DNA from: a virus
Virus record (IMG/VR): IMGVR_UViG_3300019758_000009
Coordinates: 1-64,000 of that record
DNA length: 64,000 bases
Reading direction: 5' to 3' (one strand)
Made by a program: the position numbers and the translations under genes. Below, piece by piece: positions 51,053 to 57,822 of the stretch (its first letter is position 1; the number at the start of each line of letters is the position of its first letter). The notes under the pieces are model-generated. The model was not told the DNA's origin. It saw only the letters and a list, made by a program, of their open reading frames with translations, and did no database searches.

Positions 51053-51380
51053 GAGGCAGTTCGAAGAAACAAGACTGGGGTTCATGCTAAAGTATGAGAC
51101 CCCACTTGAGTTCGAGCTAATCATGCAGGCAACAAAAAAGGCGGTTTTCAAAAAGCCAGATATTAACCTTATTGAGGCGGTATGCTCCGCATCTGACGAC
51201 ATTTCATTTAATAAGGCTAAATTCAAAAAGTACCTACAAGAATACCGTGATCATGGTATCCATTGCGACAGACCAAAAGTCATAACTCCAGAACGAGAAA
51301 GGTATTACGAATTACTTCGTAGAAACAAAACGAAGGCGTATATGGTAGGAAAAAAGAAAATGTTAAAAAAATTACAATAA
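50955..51380 (+). CDS. Hypothetical basic protein (141 aa), start uncertain
   Basis: From about residue 30 on (LKRQFEETRLGFMLKYETP) it reads as a real helical protein; the first 30 residues are basic and overlap the 47-aa frame. It may start at 50955, at the ATG at 51084, or by a shift out of the 47-aa frame. It contains the basic tail KAYMVGKKKMLKKLQ. A terminator follows. Function unknown. Confidence 0.65.
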   Translation: MPTKPSKLQGTRTTSPGLRKSQLKGRPPGTRLKRQFEETRLGFMLKYETPLEFELIMQATKKAVFKKPDINLIEAVCSASDDISFNKAKFKKYLQEYRDHGIHCDRPKVITPERERYYELLRRNKTKAYMVGKKKMLKKLQ

Positions 51381-51383
51381 AAT

Positions 51384-51418
51384 AAGGAGCTCCCTATCAA
51401 TGGGTTGCTCCTTTTTTT
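51384..51418 (+). terminator. Rho-independent terminator
   Basis: AAGGAGC/GCTCCTT stem with partial inner pairing and T7; it closes the virion block. Confidence 0.85.
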
Positions 51419-51440
51419 GTCAAAAACATTAAATTAGCTA

Positions 51441-51470
51441 TTGTATATATGGATTTTTTATCTACTTTTG
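51441..51470 (+). promoter_or_regulatory. Rightward promoter of the nrd block, host type
   Basis: TTG (51441-51443), 19 nt, TACTTTTG (51463-51470): perfect match to the Bacteroidetes consensus, 24 bp before the ThyX-like start. Confidence 0.9.
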
Positions 51471-51493
51471 CACTACACAAAAACAAATAATAT

Positions 51494-52195
51494 ATGGAAA
51501 ATTTTAGTATTGATATCACCAAGCATACAGACAGGTCACTAATGTTAGAGGCGGCAGAAGCCACCTTTGCTGGCAACAGCAATCAGACCCTTGCTTCGAT
51601 GTACAGGTCCGAGCACTCACCCGCAAGAACCCAGATGTTTATGATAAAGCTCGAAGATATCCCTCTGTATGTATCGACGCACCTACTTCGTCATCATGTA
51701 GGCTCCCAACCATTCGCCTTAACTCACCGTACAGACAGGAATGGTGGAGGCTTTGATTTACCTACACAGGTAAAGAGCCTTAAGTCTATGTTTAACGAAT
51801 ACACTGAGCTATTGACGGCTGGAGAAGTGGGAACTGAGGTGCAGACGAGGATATTTGATGAATTAACGAGGATTTCCGATAAAGGGGGCCGTATGACGCC
51901 AACTAATCTGTCGTTATTTATCAACGCTCAATCGCTAATAGATATGGCGAGGCTTAGGATCTGTAACAAAGCATCGCTACATACTAGGGTTACGTTTAAC
52001 GCTATCAGGGAAGAACTTAAGAAGCATGATGCTGAACTGGTGCCGTTTTTAGTTAGAACGTGCGTGTACAGAAATGGCATCTGCAACGAGACCCCATGTG
52101 GCTTTACAAGAACAAAAGAATGGGATACGGAGATGTCTGAATACCTGAAGAATTTCACGAAGAAACAGCAACCCCCTAGCTCTGTACCTCTTTAA
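51494..52195 (+). CDS. ThyX-like protein (flavin-dependent thymidylate synthase superfamily)
   Basis: The 233-aa protein follows the ThyX outline: RSEHSPARTQMFMIKLEDIP, then THLLRHHVGSQPFALTHR (residues 63-79), in place of the ThyX signature RHRxxSxNxxSxR, then a helical C-terminus (LSLFINAQSLIDMARLRIC). The signature is degenerate (RHH, S71, R79), so catalysis of dUMP methylation is uncertain. It leads an operon with nrdG and nrdD, and dut in the leftward block would supply dUMP. Confidence 0.65.
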   Translation: MENFSIDITKHTDRSLMLEAAEATFAGNSNQTLASMYRSEHSPARTQMFMIKLEDIPLYVSTHLLRHHVGSQPFALTHRTDRNGGGFDLPTQVKSLKSMFNEYTELLTAGEVGTEVQTRIFDELTRISDKGGRMTPTNLSLFINAQSLIDMARLRICNKASLHTRVTFNAIREELKKHDAELVPFLVRTCVYRNGICNETPCGFTRTKEWDTEMSEYLKNFTKKQQPPSSVPL

Positions 52196-52653
52196 TGAAT
52201 TACTCTTACATTGGCGTGATGCTCGATGAAACGCCAAATGAAATAGCGCTAACATTTAAGATAACCGGGTGCCAATTGGCGTGTCCCGGCTGCCAGGCTG
52301 CGGAGTTCTGGGGAGAAGGAACAGGAGAGGTCTTAACTCAAGATATTTTCTTTCAAAATCTGAAAAAGTACAAAGGGTCAGCTTCTGCTGTTTTATTTAT
52401 GGGGGGAGAGTGGCACGAGGGTGAGCTCATAGGCAAGCTCAGAATTGCTAAATTGATGGGGTACAAAACAATACTTTACACAGGCCTAGAAAAAAAGAAC
52501 TTAAGCAGCGAGTTACTTGACGTATTAGATTACCTAAAGTACGGGCCATACAATGAAGAGGCGGGGCCAATAACTAGCAAGACAACAAATCAGGTGTACG
52601 AGAACCTGCACACAGGAGAGAGCATGAATCATTATTTTATAAAATCTATTTAG
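52195..52653 (+). CDS. nrdG: Anaerobic ribonucleotide reductase activase (radical SAM)
   Basis: CQLACPGCQ (residues 27-35) is the CxxxCxxC iron-sulfur motif of NrdG, preceded by FKITGC. The 152-aa length is normal for NrdG. It uses S-adenosylmethionine and a 4Fe-4S cluster to put the glycyl radical on NrdD. The start codon overlaps the ThyX-like stop (TAATG) and nrdD follows by 8 bp. Confidence 0.92.
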   Translation: MNYSYIGVMLDETPNEIALTFKITGCQLACPGCQAAEFWGEGTGEVLTQDIFFQNLKKYKGSASAVLFMGGEWHEGELIGKLRIAKLMGYKTILYTGLEKKNLSSELLDVLDYLKYGPYNEEAGPITSKTTNQVYENLHTGESMNHYFIKSI

Positions 52654-52661
52654 AGGGGCTT

Positions 52662-54440
52662 ATGATTGAATTAAGTGAAAAACAAATTGAACAAAAGACA
52701 GATTTCATCAAGCAGTATATGGAAGCATTTAATCCTGCTGATGGGTCAAAATTAGATGCTAACGCTAATGTAACTCAAAAGAATCTAGTAACACTAGCCG
52801 GCGAACTACATAAAGGCGATAACATCCAGCTCAACAGAGCTATGATGATGCAAAGAATAAGCGAAATGTTCGGCCCATCGCTGGCTGACGAATACAAAAG
52901 ACAGATTGAAGACCATGAGATATATATCCATGACGAAACAAGCCTGTTACCGTATTGCGTATCTATAAATATGTTCCCATTTCTATTGAACGGAATGAAG
53001 GATCTAGGAGGAGAGTCTATTGCCCCTAAACACTTATACACGTACGTAGGCCAATTCCAGAACTTGATGTTCGCCGTAGCCTCTCAATTCGCTGGAGCTG
53101 TAGCATCTGTTGAATGGTTAATGTATTTCGATTACTTCGCACGCAAGGATTTTGGCGACAATTACCTAGCTACTCATATGGACAGGGTTACCGAGCACTT
53201 TGAAAGTACGGTATATACACTCAATCAACCAGCAGCGGCCAGAAGCTACCAGTCAATTTTTTGGAACATAAGTTTATTTGACAGGGGTTATTTTGAGGGG
53301 ATGTTCGGAGATTTTGTATTTCCAGACTTCTCAAAACCTAATTATGACTCAATATCAAAATTGCAAAACACCTTCATGGATTTCTTGCATAAGGAACGAA
53401 GGAGGGCGGTGCTTACATTTCCAATTGTTACAGCAAGCTACATCAACGATGGAGAAAGCCCGGTAGATAAAGATTTTGGTAACGATGTTGCTAAATGGAT
53501 GAATCGAGGAGACAGATTCTTTCAATACACGTCAGACACAGCTGATTCATTATCTAGTTGTTGCCGACTCAAGAATGATGTATCCGACAAACCAGACTTT
53601 TCCTTTACACTAGGAGCTGGAGGTGTGGCCACTGGTAGTATTAATGTGATCACTATCAATGCTAATAGATGGGAGCAGCTGGGGTTGTCATATGAAGATA
53701 ACATATCGAAGATACATAAGTATTTAGTGGCGTACAAGTCTATAATTTCAGACTTCATTGAAGCTAAAATGCTCCCTGTTTACGACGCCGGATATATCGA
53801 TATCGACAAGCAATTTTGCACCATCGGTATTAATGGCATGGTCGAGGCAGCAGAATGGCATCATATACACCCAGACAACAATCCAGAGTATATCGGCTTT
53901 TTATCCAACAGACTAAAAACCATATATGATCTCAATAGGCAGGCCAGCTTAGAGTACGAATGTAAATTCAATACAGAATTTGTCCCTGCTGAAAATTTAG
54001 CTATAAAAAACGCTAAATGGGACAAAGATGACAACTTATTTTCACCAAGAGATGCGTATAATTCATATTTCTACGCGGTGGAAGACGAGGTCATTAGCGT
54101 GATTGACAAACTTGAATTACATGGTGCGGAAACCACTAGGTTTTTAGATGGAGGGGCAGCTGTTCACCTAAATCTAACATCACACCCAACTCAGGATCAG
54201 GCAAAATATATTATGCATATAGCTATCAAGAAAGGGGTGCCGTTTTTCACCACGAACGTCTTAGAGACCAGCTGTAATAAGTGTGGATATATATCACCCG
54301 GTACTCATTTAAAATGCATAAATTGCGGATCAGAAGATATAGATCATTTGACCCGGATAATCGGGTACACCAAAAAGCTATCTAACTTCTCAGAAAAGAG
54401 AAGAATAGAAGCTAGCAGGAGATTTTACCACGAAAAATAA
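52662..54440 (+). CDS. nrdD: Anaerobic ribonucleoside-triphosphate reductase
   Basis: The 592-aa protein has the class III reductase pattern: YIHDETSLLPYCVSINMF near residue 90, the SSCCRLKND cysteine region, TNVLETSCNKCGYISPGTH with a second CINCG pair (zinc site), and RIIGYTKKLSNF near the C-terminus with the glycine that bears the radical. No N-terminal ATP cone is evident, so allosteric activity control may be missing. It makes dNTPs without oxygen, so the host should live or replicate phage under low oxygen. A tRNA-like hairpin follows 5 bp after the stop. Confidence 0.95.
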   Translation: MIELSEKQIEQKTDFIKQYMEAFNPADGSKLDANANVTQKNLVTLAGELHKGDNIQLNRAMMMQRISEMFGPSLADEYKRQIEDHEIYIHDETSLLPYCVSINMFPFLLNGMKDLGGESIAPKHLYTYVGQFQNLMFAVASQFAGAVASVEWLMYFDYFARKDFGDNYLATHMDRVTEHFESTVYTLNQPAAARSYQSIFWNISLFDRGYFEGMFGDFVFPDFSKPNYDSISKLQNTFMDFLHKERRRAVLTFPIVTASYINDGESPVDKDFGNDVAKWMNRGDRFFQYTSDTADSLSSCCRLKNDVSDKPDFSFTLGAGGVATGSINVITINANRWEQLGLSYEDNISKIHKYLVAYKSIISDFIEAKMLPVYDAGYIDIDKQFCTIGINGMVEAAEWHHIHPDNNPEYIGFLSNRLKTIYDLNRQASLEYECKFNTEFVPAENLAIKNAKWDKDDNLFSPRDAYNSYFYAVEDEVISVIDKLELHGAETTRFLDGGAAVHLNLTSHPTQDQAKYIMHIAIKKGVPFFTTNVLETSCNKCGYISPGTHLKCINCGSEDIDHLTRIIGYTKKLSNFSEKRRIEASRRFYHEK

Positions 54441-54445
54441 ATCAC

Positions 54446-54494
54446 TCCCATAACCAATTAGGGTGGCCTAGCCGGTTCGATTCCGGCTATGGGG
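54446..54494 (+). other. tRNA-like minihelix (acceptor stem plus T arm only)
   Basis: TCCCATA (54446-54452) pairs with TATGGGG (54488-54494) as a 7-bp acceptor stem, and GCCGG-TTCGATT-CCGGC (54471-54487) is a perfect T arm directly joined to the 3' acceptor strand as in real tRNAs. Only 18 nt separate the 5' acceptor strand from the T arm, so the D and anticodon arms are absent. No CCA is encoded. It lies between nrdD and the NinB-like gene on the same strand. Confidence 0.75.
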
Positions 54495-54521
54495 CAATTA
54501 TTATTAACTAATACAAATAGT

Positions 54522-54986
54522 ATGGCGATAAAAATTAAGGAAAAGATTTTTGTAGACGACACAGGAAGGCTATCTTCCAGCCAATTTAAAATGTTTACAG
54601 ATCAAACAGCTCAGCTTTTGCCTGGAGAGTACAGTTTTTATGTTTTAGATTCTAAAAAGAATCGATCATTACAGCAAGGAAAATATCTATTTGGTGTCGT
54701 TTTAAAAATGATTAGCACAGAAACCGGTTATGACGCCAAAGATCTGTATGAGATATTTGAAAAAATGTTCTGCCCAGTTAAAGTTGTCAATTTCAAAGGA
54801 GAGGAGCACATCATACAAGACATGAAGCGCTTAGATACCAAGGAAATGGGCATAGTTATTGAAAAAATAATTAGATGGGCAGATGTTGAGTTAGGTGTTA
54901 TTGTGCCTTCACAAGAGCAAACAAAGGACCCTTTGGCCGCCGACTTCTATGTTGATGCGTACAACGATTCATGGATAAAAAAGTAA
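54522..54986 (+). CDS. NinB-like recombination protein (tentative)
   Basis: The segment RSLQQGKYLFGVVLKMISTETGYDA (split here: NRSLQQGKYLFG, MISTETGYDAKDLYEIFEKM) resembles the NinB/Orf group of phage recombination mediators, in which a helix-rich core follows a short beta start. I use the ATG at 54522; the longer frame from 54489 begins inside the tRNA-like element. Length 154 aa. The position just before the ssDNA-binding-like gene fits a recombination role. Confidence 0.5.
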   Translation: MAIKIKEKIFVDDTGRLSSSQFKMFTDQTAQLLPGEYSFYVLDSKKNRSLQQGKYLFGVVLKMISTETGYDAKDLYEIFEKMFCPVKVVNFKGEEHIIQDMKRLDTKEMGIVIEKIIRWADVELGVIVPSQEQTKDPLAADFYVDAYNDSWIKK

Positions 54987-54991
54987 TAAAA

Positions 54992-55022
54992 TTTGGAAAT
55001 TAAAAAACTTTTATTACCTTTG
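54992..55022 (+). promoter_or_regulatory. Rightward promoter 1 of the ssDNA-binding-like gene
   Basis: TTTG (54992-54995), 19 nt, TACCTTTG (55015-55022): perfect host-type promoter. It is part of a 33-bp direct repeat with the promoter at 55068-55098. Confidence 0.95.
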
Positions 55023-55031
55023 TATTAGCAA

Positions 55032-55050
55032 TTGAGATAGCAAATCTCAA
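55032..55050 (+). promoter_or_regulatory. Inverted repeat between the tandem promoters
   Basis: TTGAGAT (55032-55038) and ATCTCAA (55044-55050) are exact inverse complements with a 5-nt spacer. It lies just after the start point expected for promoter 1 and may be an operator or leader hairpin. Confidence 0.5.
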
Positions 55051-55067
55051 AAATATATGCGACACTA

Positions 55068-55098
55068 TTTGGAAATTAAAAAACTTTTATTACCTTTG
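55068..55098 (+). promoter_or_regulatory. Rightward promoter 2 (duplicate)
   Basis: TTTG (55068-55071), 19 nt, TACCTTTG (55091-55098). The surrounding 33 bp are identical to promoter 1, spaced 76 bp apart. Confidence 0.95.
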
Positions 55099-55143
55099 TG
55101 TCGAAGAAAACAGAATAACAATTTAATAATTAAAATCAAGCGT

Positions 55144-56541
55144 ATGAGTACAGACACTAATTATTTGGATCAATTTGGAGGTGCTATTGAAACTTATGAA
55201 GAAGCATCAGAGAGAATGGCCGCAGAAGCAGCTTCGAAAGGTGGTTCAAAACTTAAAATGTTTAAAATACCTGAAGGCGAAAGCAAGCTGCGTTTAATCG
55301 TGCTCCACCCAGAGTCTCCGGTAAAAGGGTTTACTTATCCAGCGGCTCAATTTTTCATGCCTATTAATGTCCCTGGGCAAACAAAGCCTCGATACGTCAA
55401 GGTGTTAAGAGCTACAGACAATGGATTCGACAAAGACTTGATTCTTGAATTCAAGAAGTTAGCCAACGCAGCAGTAGAAGCTCAGATCGCAACAGCTAAG
55501 GGTGCGCGTAAAAAAGAGCTTGAAGCATTGAAGGATAATCTAAATAAAGGATCATACAATAACGACGATTCTTTACTGTATGACTTCAAGCAAGTGGCTT
55601 ACGCTCTTGATCTTGAGAGCTCAAAAACAAGAAAAGAAGGCTGGCAGGTTGTTGAGTTCTCCAACAAGCAAGCGACAGACCTTAAGCTTGTTATTAAAAA
55701 GCTATGGGACAAACGAGCTAAGAAAGAATTAGCTTGGGCTGATGATAATGACAAGGACCCACGACAAGCTAACATGGTATGCCCAGCAACTCACCCTGGA
55801 GGTGCTTTTGTTACGGAGATAGACAAAGGAAAGGTAAACAACAAAACCGAATACAGATTCAGCATTGACAACGATGTAGATAACATCATTGAGTTAACAG
55901 AGGCTGAAATCAAATCTTTCTTTGACGGTGAGCCTTTGCATAAAGCTTATAAAGGATATAATCGCTATCACTACGGGGCCACTATTGCCTTCTTGGATCA
56001 ATTCGATGCTCGCCTTAACTTGGGTGTATTTTCATCAGATGAATTCCAGGATATCGTTAAGGCATTCGAAGCACAGCTCGACCCTGCAGACACTCAAGAA
56101 TTTTCGCTTGAATCAAAGTCTAGCGATGACAGCTCAACAGAAGGAGAAGAAGCTGTAGATGGCTTGCTTCTTGATGATTTACTTGATGAATTCGATGAAT
56201 TGAGTGAATTCGATGAAGACTCAGAGGAGATTGAGGACTTCCGTAAAAAGCTACGCCTGTACATCGCTCAAGAAGGTCTTAAGGTTAAGATTGGTAGAAG
56301 AAAGTCTACAGAAGATGCAGTGCAAGAGATTGAGGAAGCTATCGACGAGAAAGGTGGAGAGAGAGGCGTTACTGACCGAGACGGTGGAGAGTCAACAGAA
56401 GCTGACACCAGCGGCGGCGCTCCAGAGCCAGAAGCTGAAACAGAAGCTGAAACAGAAGAAGAGGACAAACCAAGGGCTTCAAGATCCAGAAGAACAGGTA
56501 GTTCCAGAGCCGGCAGAACGAGTCGCGCTTCTAGATCGTAA
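55144..56541 (+). CDS. Probable single-stranded DNA-binding protein (gp32-like)
   Basis: The 465-aa protein has an N-terminal domain with KLKMFKIPEGESKLRLIVLH, a beta-rich core, and an acidic C-terminal stretch (EDSEEIEDF, ETEAETEEED), an arrangement shared with phage ssDNA-binding proteins, here with a basic Arg/Ser tail at the very end. I chose the ATG at 55144 (AAGCGT-ATG context); the upstream frame runs through promoter 2. Two tandem promoters suggest high expression. It precedes the SbcCD, helicase and primase genes. A structural role is the alternative. Confidence 0.55.
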   Translation: MSTDTNYLDQFGGAIETYEEASERMAAEAASKGGSKLKMFKIPEGESKLRLIVLHPESPVKGFTYPAAQFFMPINVPGQTKPRYVKVLRATDNGFDKDLILEFKKLANAAVEAQIATAKGARKKELEALKDNLNKGSYNNDDSLLYDFKQVAYALDLESSKTRKEGWQVVEFSNKQATDLKLVIKKLWDKRAKKELAWADDNDKDPRQANMVCPATHPGGAFVTEIDKGKVNNKTEYRFSIDNDVDNIIELTEAEIKSFFDGEPLHKAYKGYNRYHYGATIAFLDQFDARLNLGVFSSDEFQDIVKAFEAQLDPADTQEFSLESKSSDDSSTEGEEAVDGLLLDDLLDEFDELSEFDEDSEEIEDFRKKLRLYIAQEGLKVKIGRRKSTEDAVQEIEEAIDEKGGERGVTDRDGGESTEADTSGGAPEPEAETEAETEEEDKPRASRSRRTGSSRAGRTSRASRS

Positions 56542-56557
56542 TACGCAAATATAAATT

Positions 56558-56580
56558 AAGGGGGTTAAGGCCCCCTTTTT
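56558..56580 (+). terminator. Rho-independent terminator
   Basis: GGGGG/CCCCC stem with TTAAGG loop region and TTTTT directly before the next ATG. Some readthrough must feed the downstream genes unless a promoter was missed. Confidence 0.85.
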
Positions 56581-56805
56581 ATGAGCTATACGGTTAAATT
56601 TCATTACGCAAGAGGGCAGAAGCCACTAGTGTTTGAGAATGTATCCAACGTCATCCCTCAAAAAGGAGATAATTCCGTGATGATGACACTTGAAAGATTC
56701 ACTCAAGCCCAGGTTACTGTACCGTTAAATGGATGCTTGTATTATACAAAATTTAGAACAGGAGAACATGAAAAAGCCATATCCGATAGGACTTTGCCTG
56801 AATGA
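56581..56805 (+). CDS. Small hypothetical protein (74 aa)
   Basis: The 74-aa product is beta-rich (YTVKFHYARGQKPLVF) and may be a small OB-like protein. It starts right at the end of a terminator and overlaps the SbcD-like gene by 38 bp. Function unknown. Confidence 0.6.
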   Translation: MSYTVKFHYARGQKPLVFENVSNVIPQKGDNSVMMTLERFTQAQVTVPLNGCLYYTKFRTGEHEKAISDRTLPE

Positions 56806-57811
56806 TGCTCATGTAGGTAAAGAAACTATCACAGATTTTGAACAAAACTGGTACGAGGCAGTCGATTACGCTGTTGAGTATGACGTAAAAACACTATTTG
56901 TTGGAGGAGATACGTTTTTAAGCAGAGTCGCTCAAACGCTTCCTATTTTGCTTACTGTTCAAAAATGCATAAAGTACGCCACAGAAAAAGGCATTGACGT
57001 TGTAACCGCAAACGGTAATCACGACAAAGTAAGCCTTGAAGATATCAGGGGGTATTGCCATGTATTTTCGGACATACCTGGATACAAAGTAGTGGATGAG
57101 TACGAGAATTTTGTATATGGCGATGTCGCTATACATATGATGCCGTACTTCCCAGAAACAGGGTCCTTTAAAAAGAGATTAAAGGAAGTAAATACTATTC
57201 CTGGCAAGAAAAATATCCTATACATCCATCAGGGGATAAACGGCGGGTTAGGTCGCTCTGATGATACCAATAACAAGGAATTACCAACGCATATATTCGA
57301 GGAGTTTGACACCGTTTTAGTGGCCCATTATCACAATAGGTTACATTTGAAAGGTACAAACATCCACTATGTTGGATCTTCCAGGCAACATAACTTCGGC
57401 GAAGATATGGCCAAGGGGTATACCTTAATACACAGCGATGGGTCTTTTTCCTTTTTAGAGAACAAAGTCAATACTAAATACAAAACGCTCACTGAGGATT
57501 ATGCTGAAATAGACAAAGACTTCTTCTCAGATATTCGAGATTATGCGGATGGTGGGTATAAGGTACGAGTGATCATTCATTGTAAATCTACCGAAAGAAA
57601 ATCTATAAACAAGAGAGATTTCGTAGAGGCTGGAGCTTCTAAGGTTGAGATTATCGAAGAGAAAATTACAAAAGAAGGAGTGACTGTATCGTGCGGCACA
57701 TCAAGGTATAACAAAGAAGGACTGAAGGATGCATATGTTGAATTTTTAACGAAAAAAGACGATGTAGATGCAGAGTTCGGGCTTAAGTATTTAGATTTAA
57801 TAAGAATGTAA
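56768..57811 (+). CDS. SbcD/gp47-type nuclease subunit
   Basis: Metallophosphoesterase motifs are in order: LNDAHVGK (D-x-H), FVGGDTFL, NGNHD, a later YIHQG and AHYHNRLHLK. This is the Mre11/SbcD/T4 gp47 pattern. With the SbcC-like ATPase next to it, it processes DNA ends in recombination and replication. I start at 56768 (MKKPYPIG); the frame is open further up but adds nothing conserved. Confidence 0.85.
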   Translation: MKKPYPIGLCLNDAHVGKETITDFEQNWYEAVDYAVEYDVKTLFVGGDTFLSRVAQTLPILLTVQKCIKYATEKGIDVVTANGNHDKVSLEDIRGYCHVFSDIPGYKVVDEYENFVYGDVAIHMMPYFPETGSFKKRLKEVNTIPGKKNILYIHQGINGGLGRSDDTNNKELPTHIFEEFDTVLVAHYHNRLHLKGTNIHYVGSSRQHNFGEDMAKGYTLIHSDGSFSFLENKVNTKYKTLTEDYAEIDKDFFSDIRDYADGGYKVRVIIHCKSTERKSINKRDFVEAGASKVEIIEEKITKEGVTVSCGTSRYNKEGLKDAYVEFLTKKDDVDAEFGLKYLDLIRM

Positions 57812-57822
57812 AACTATAGCGT

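Noticed and set aside
54446-54494. A functional tRNA gene
   Set aside because: Anticodon and D arms are absent and the whole element is 49 nt, so it cannot decode a codon.
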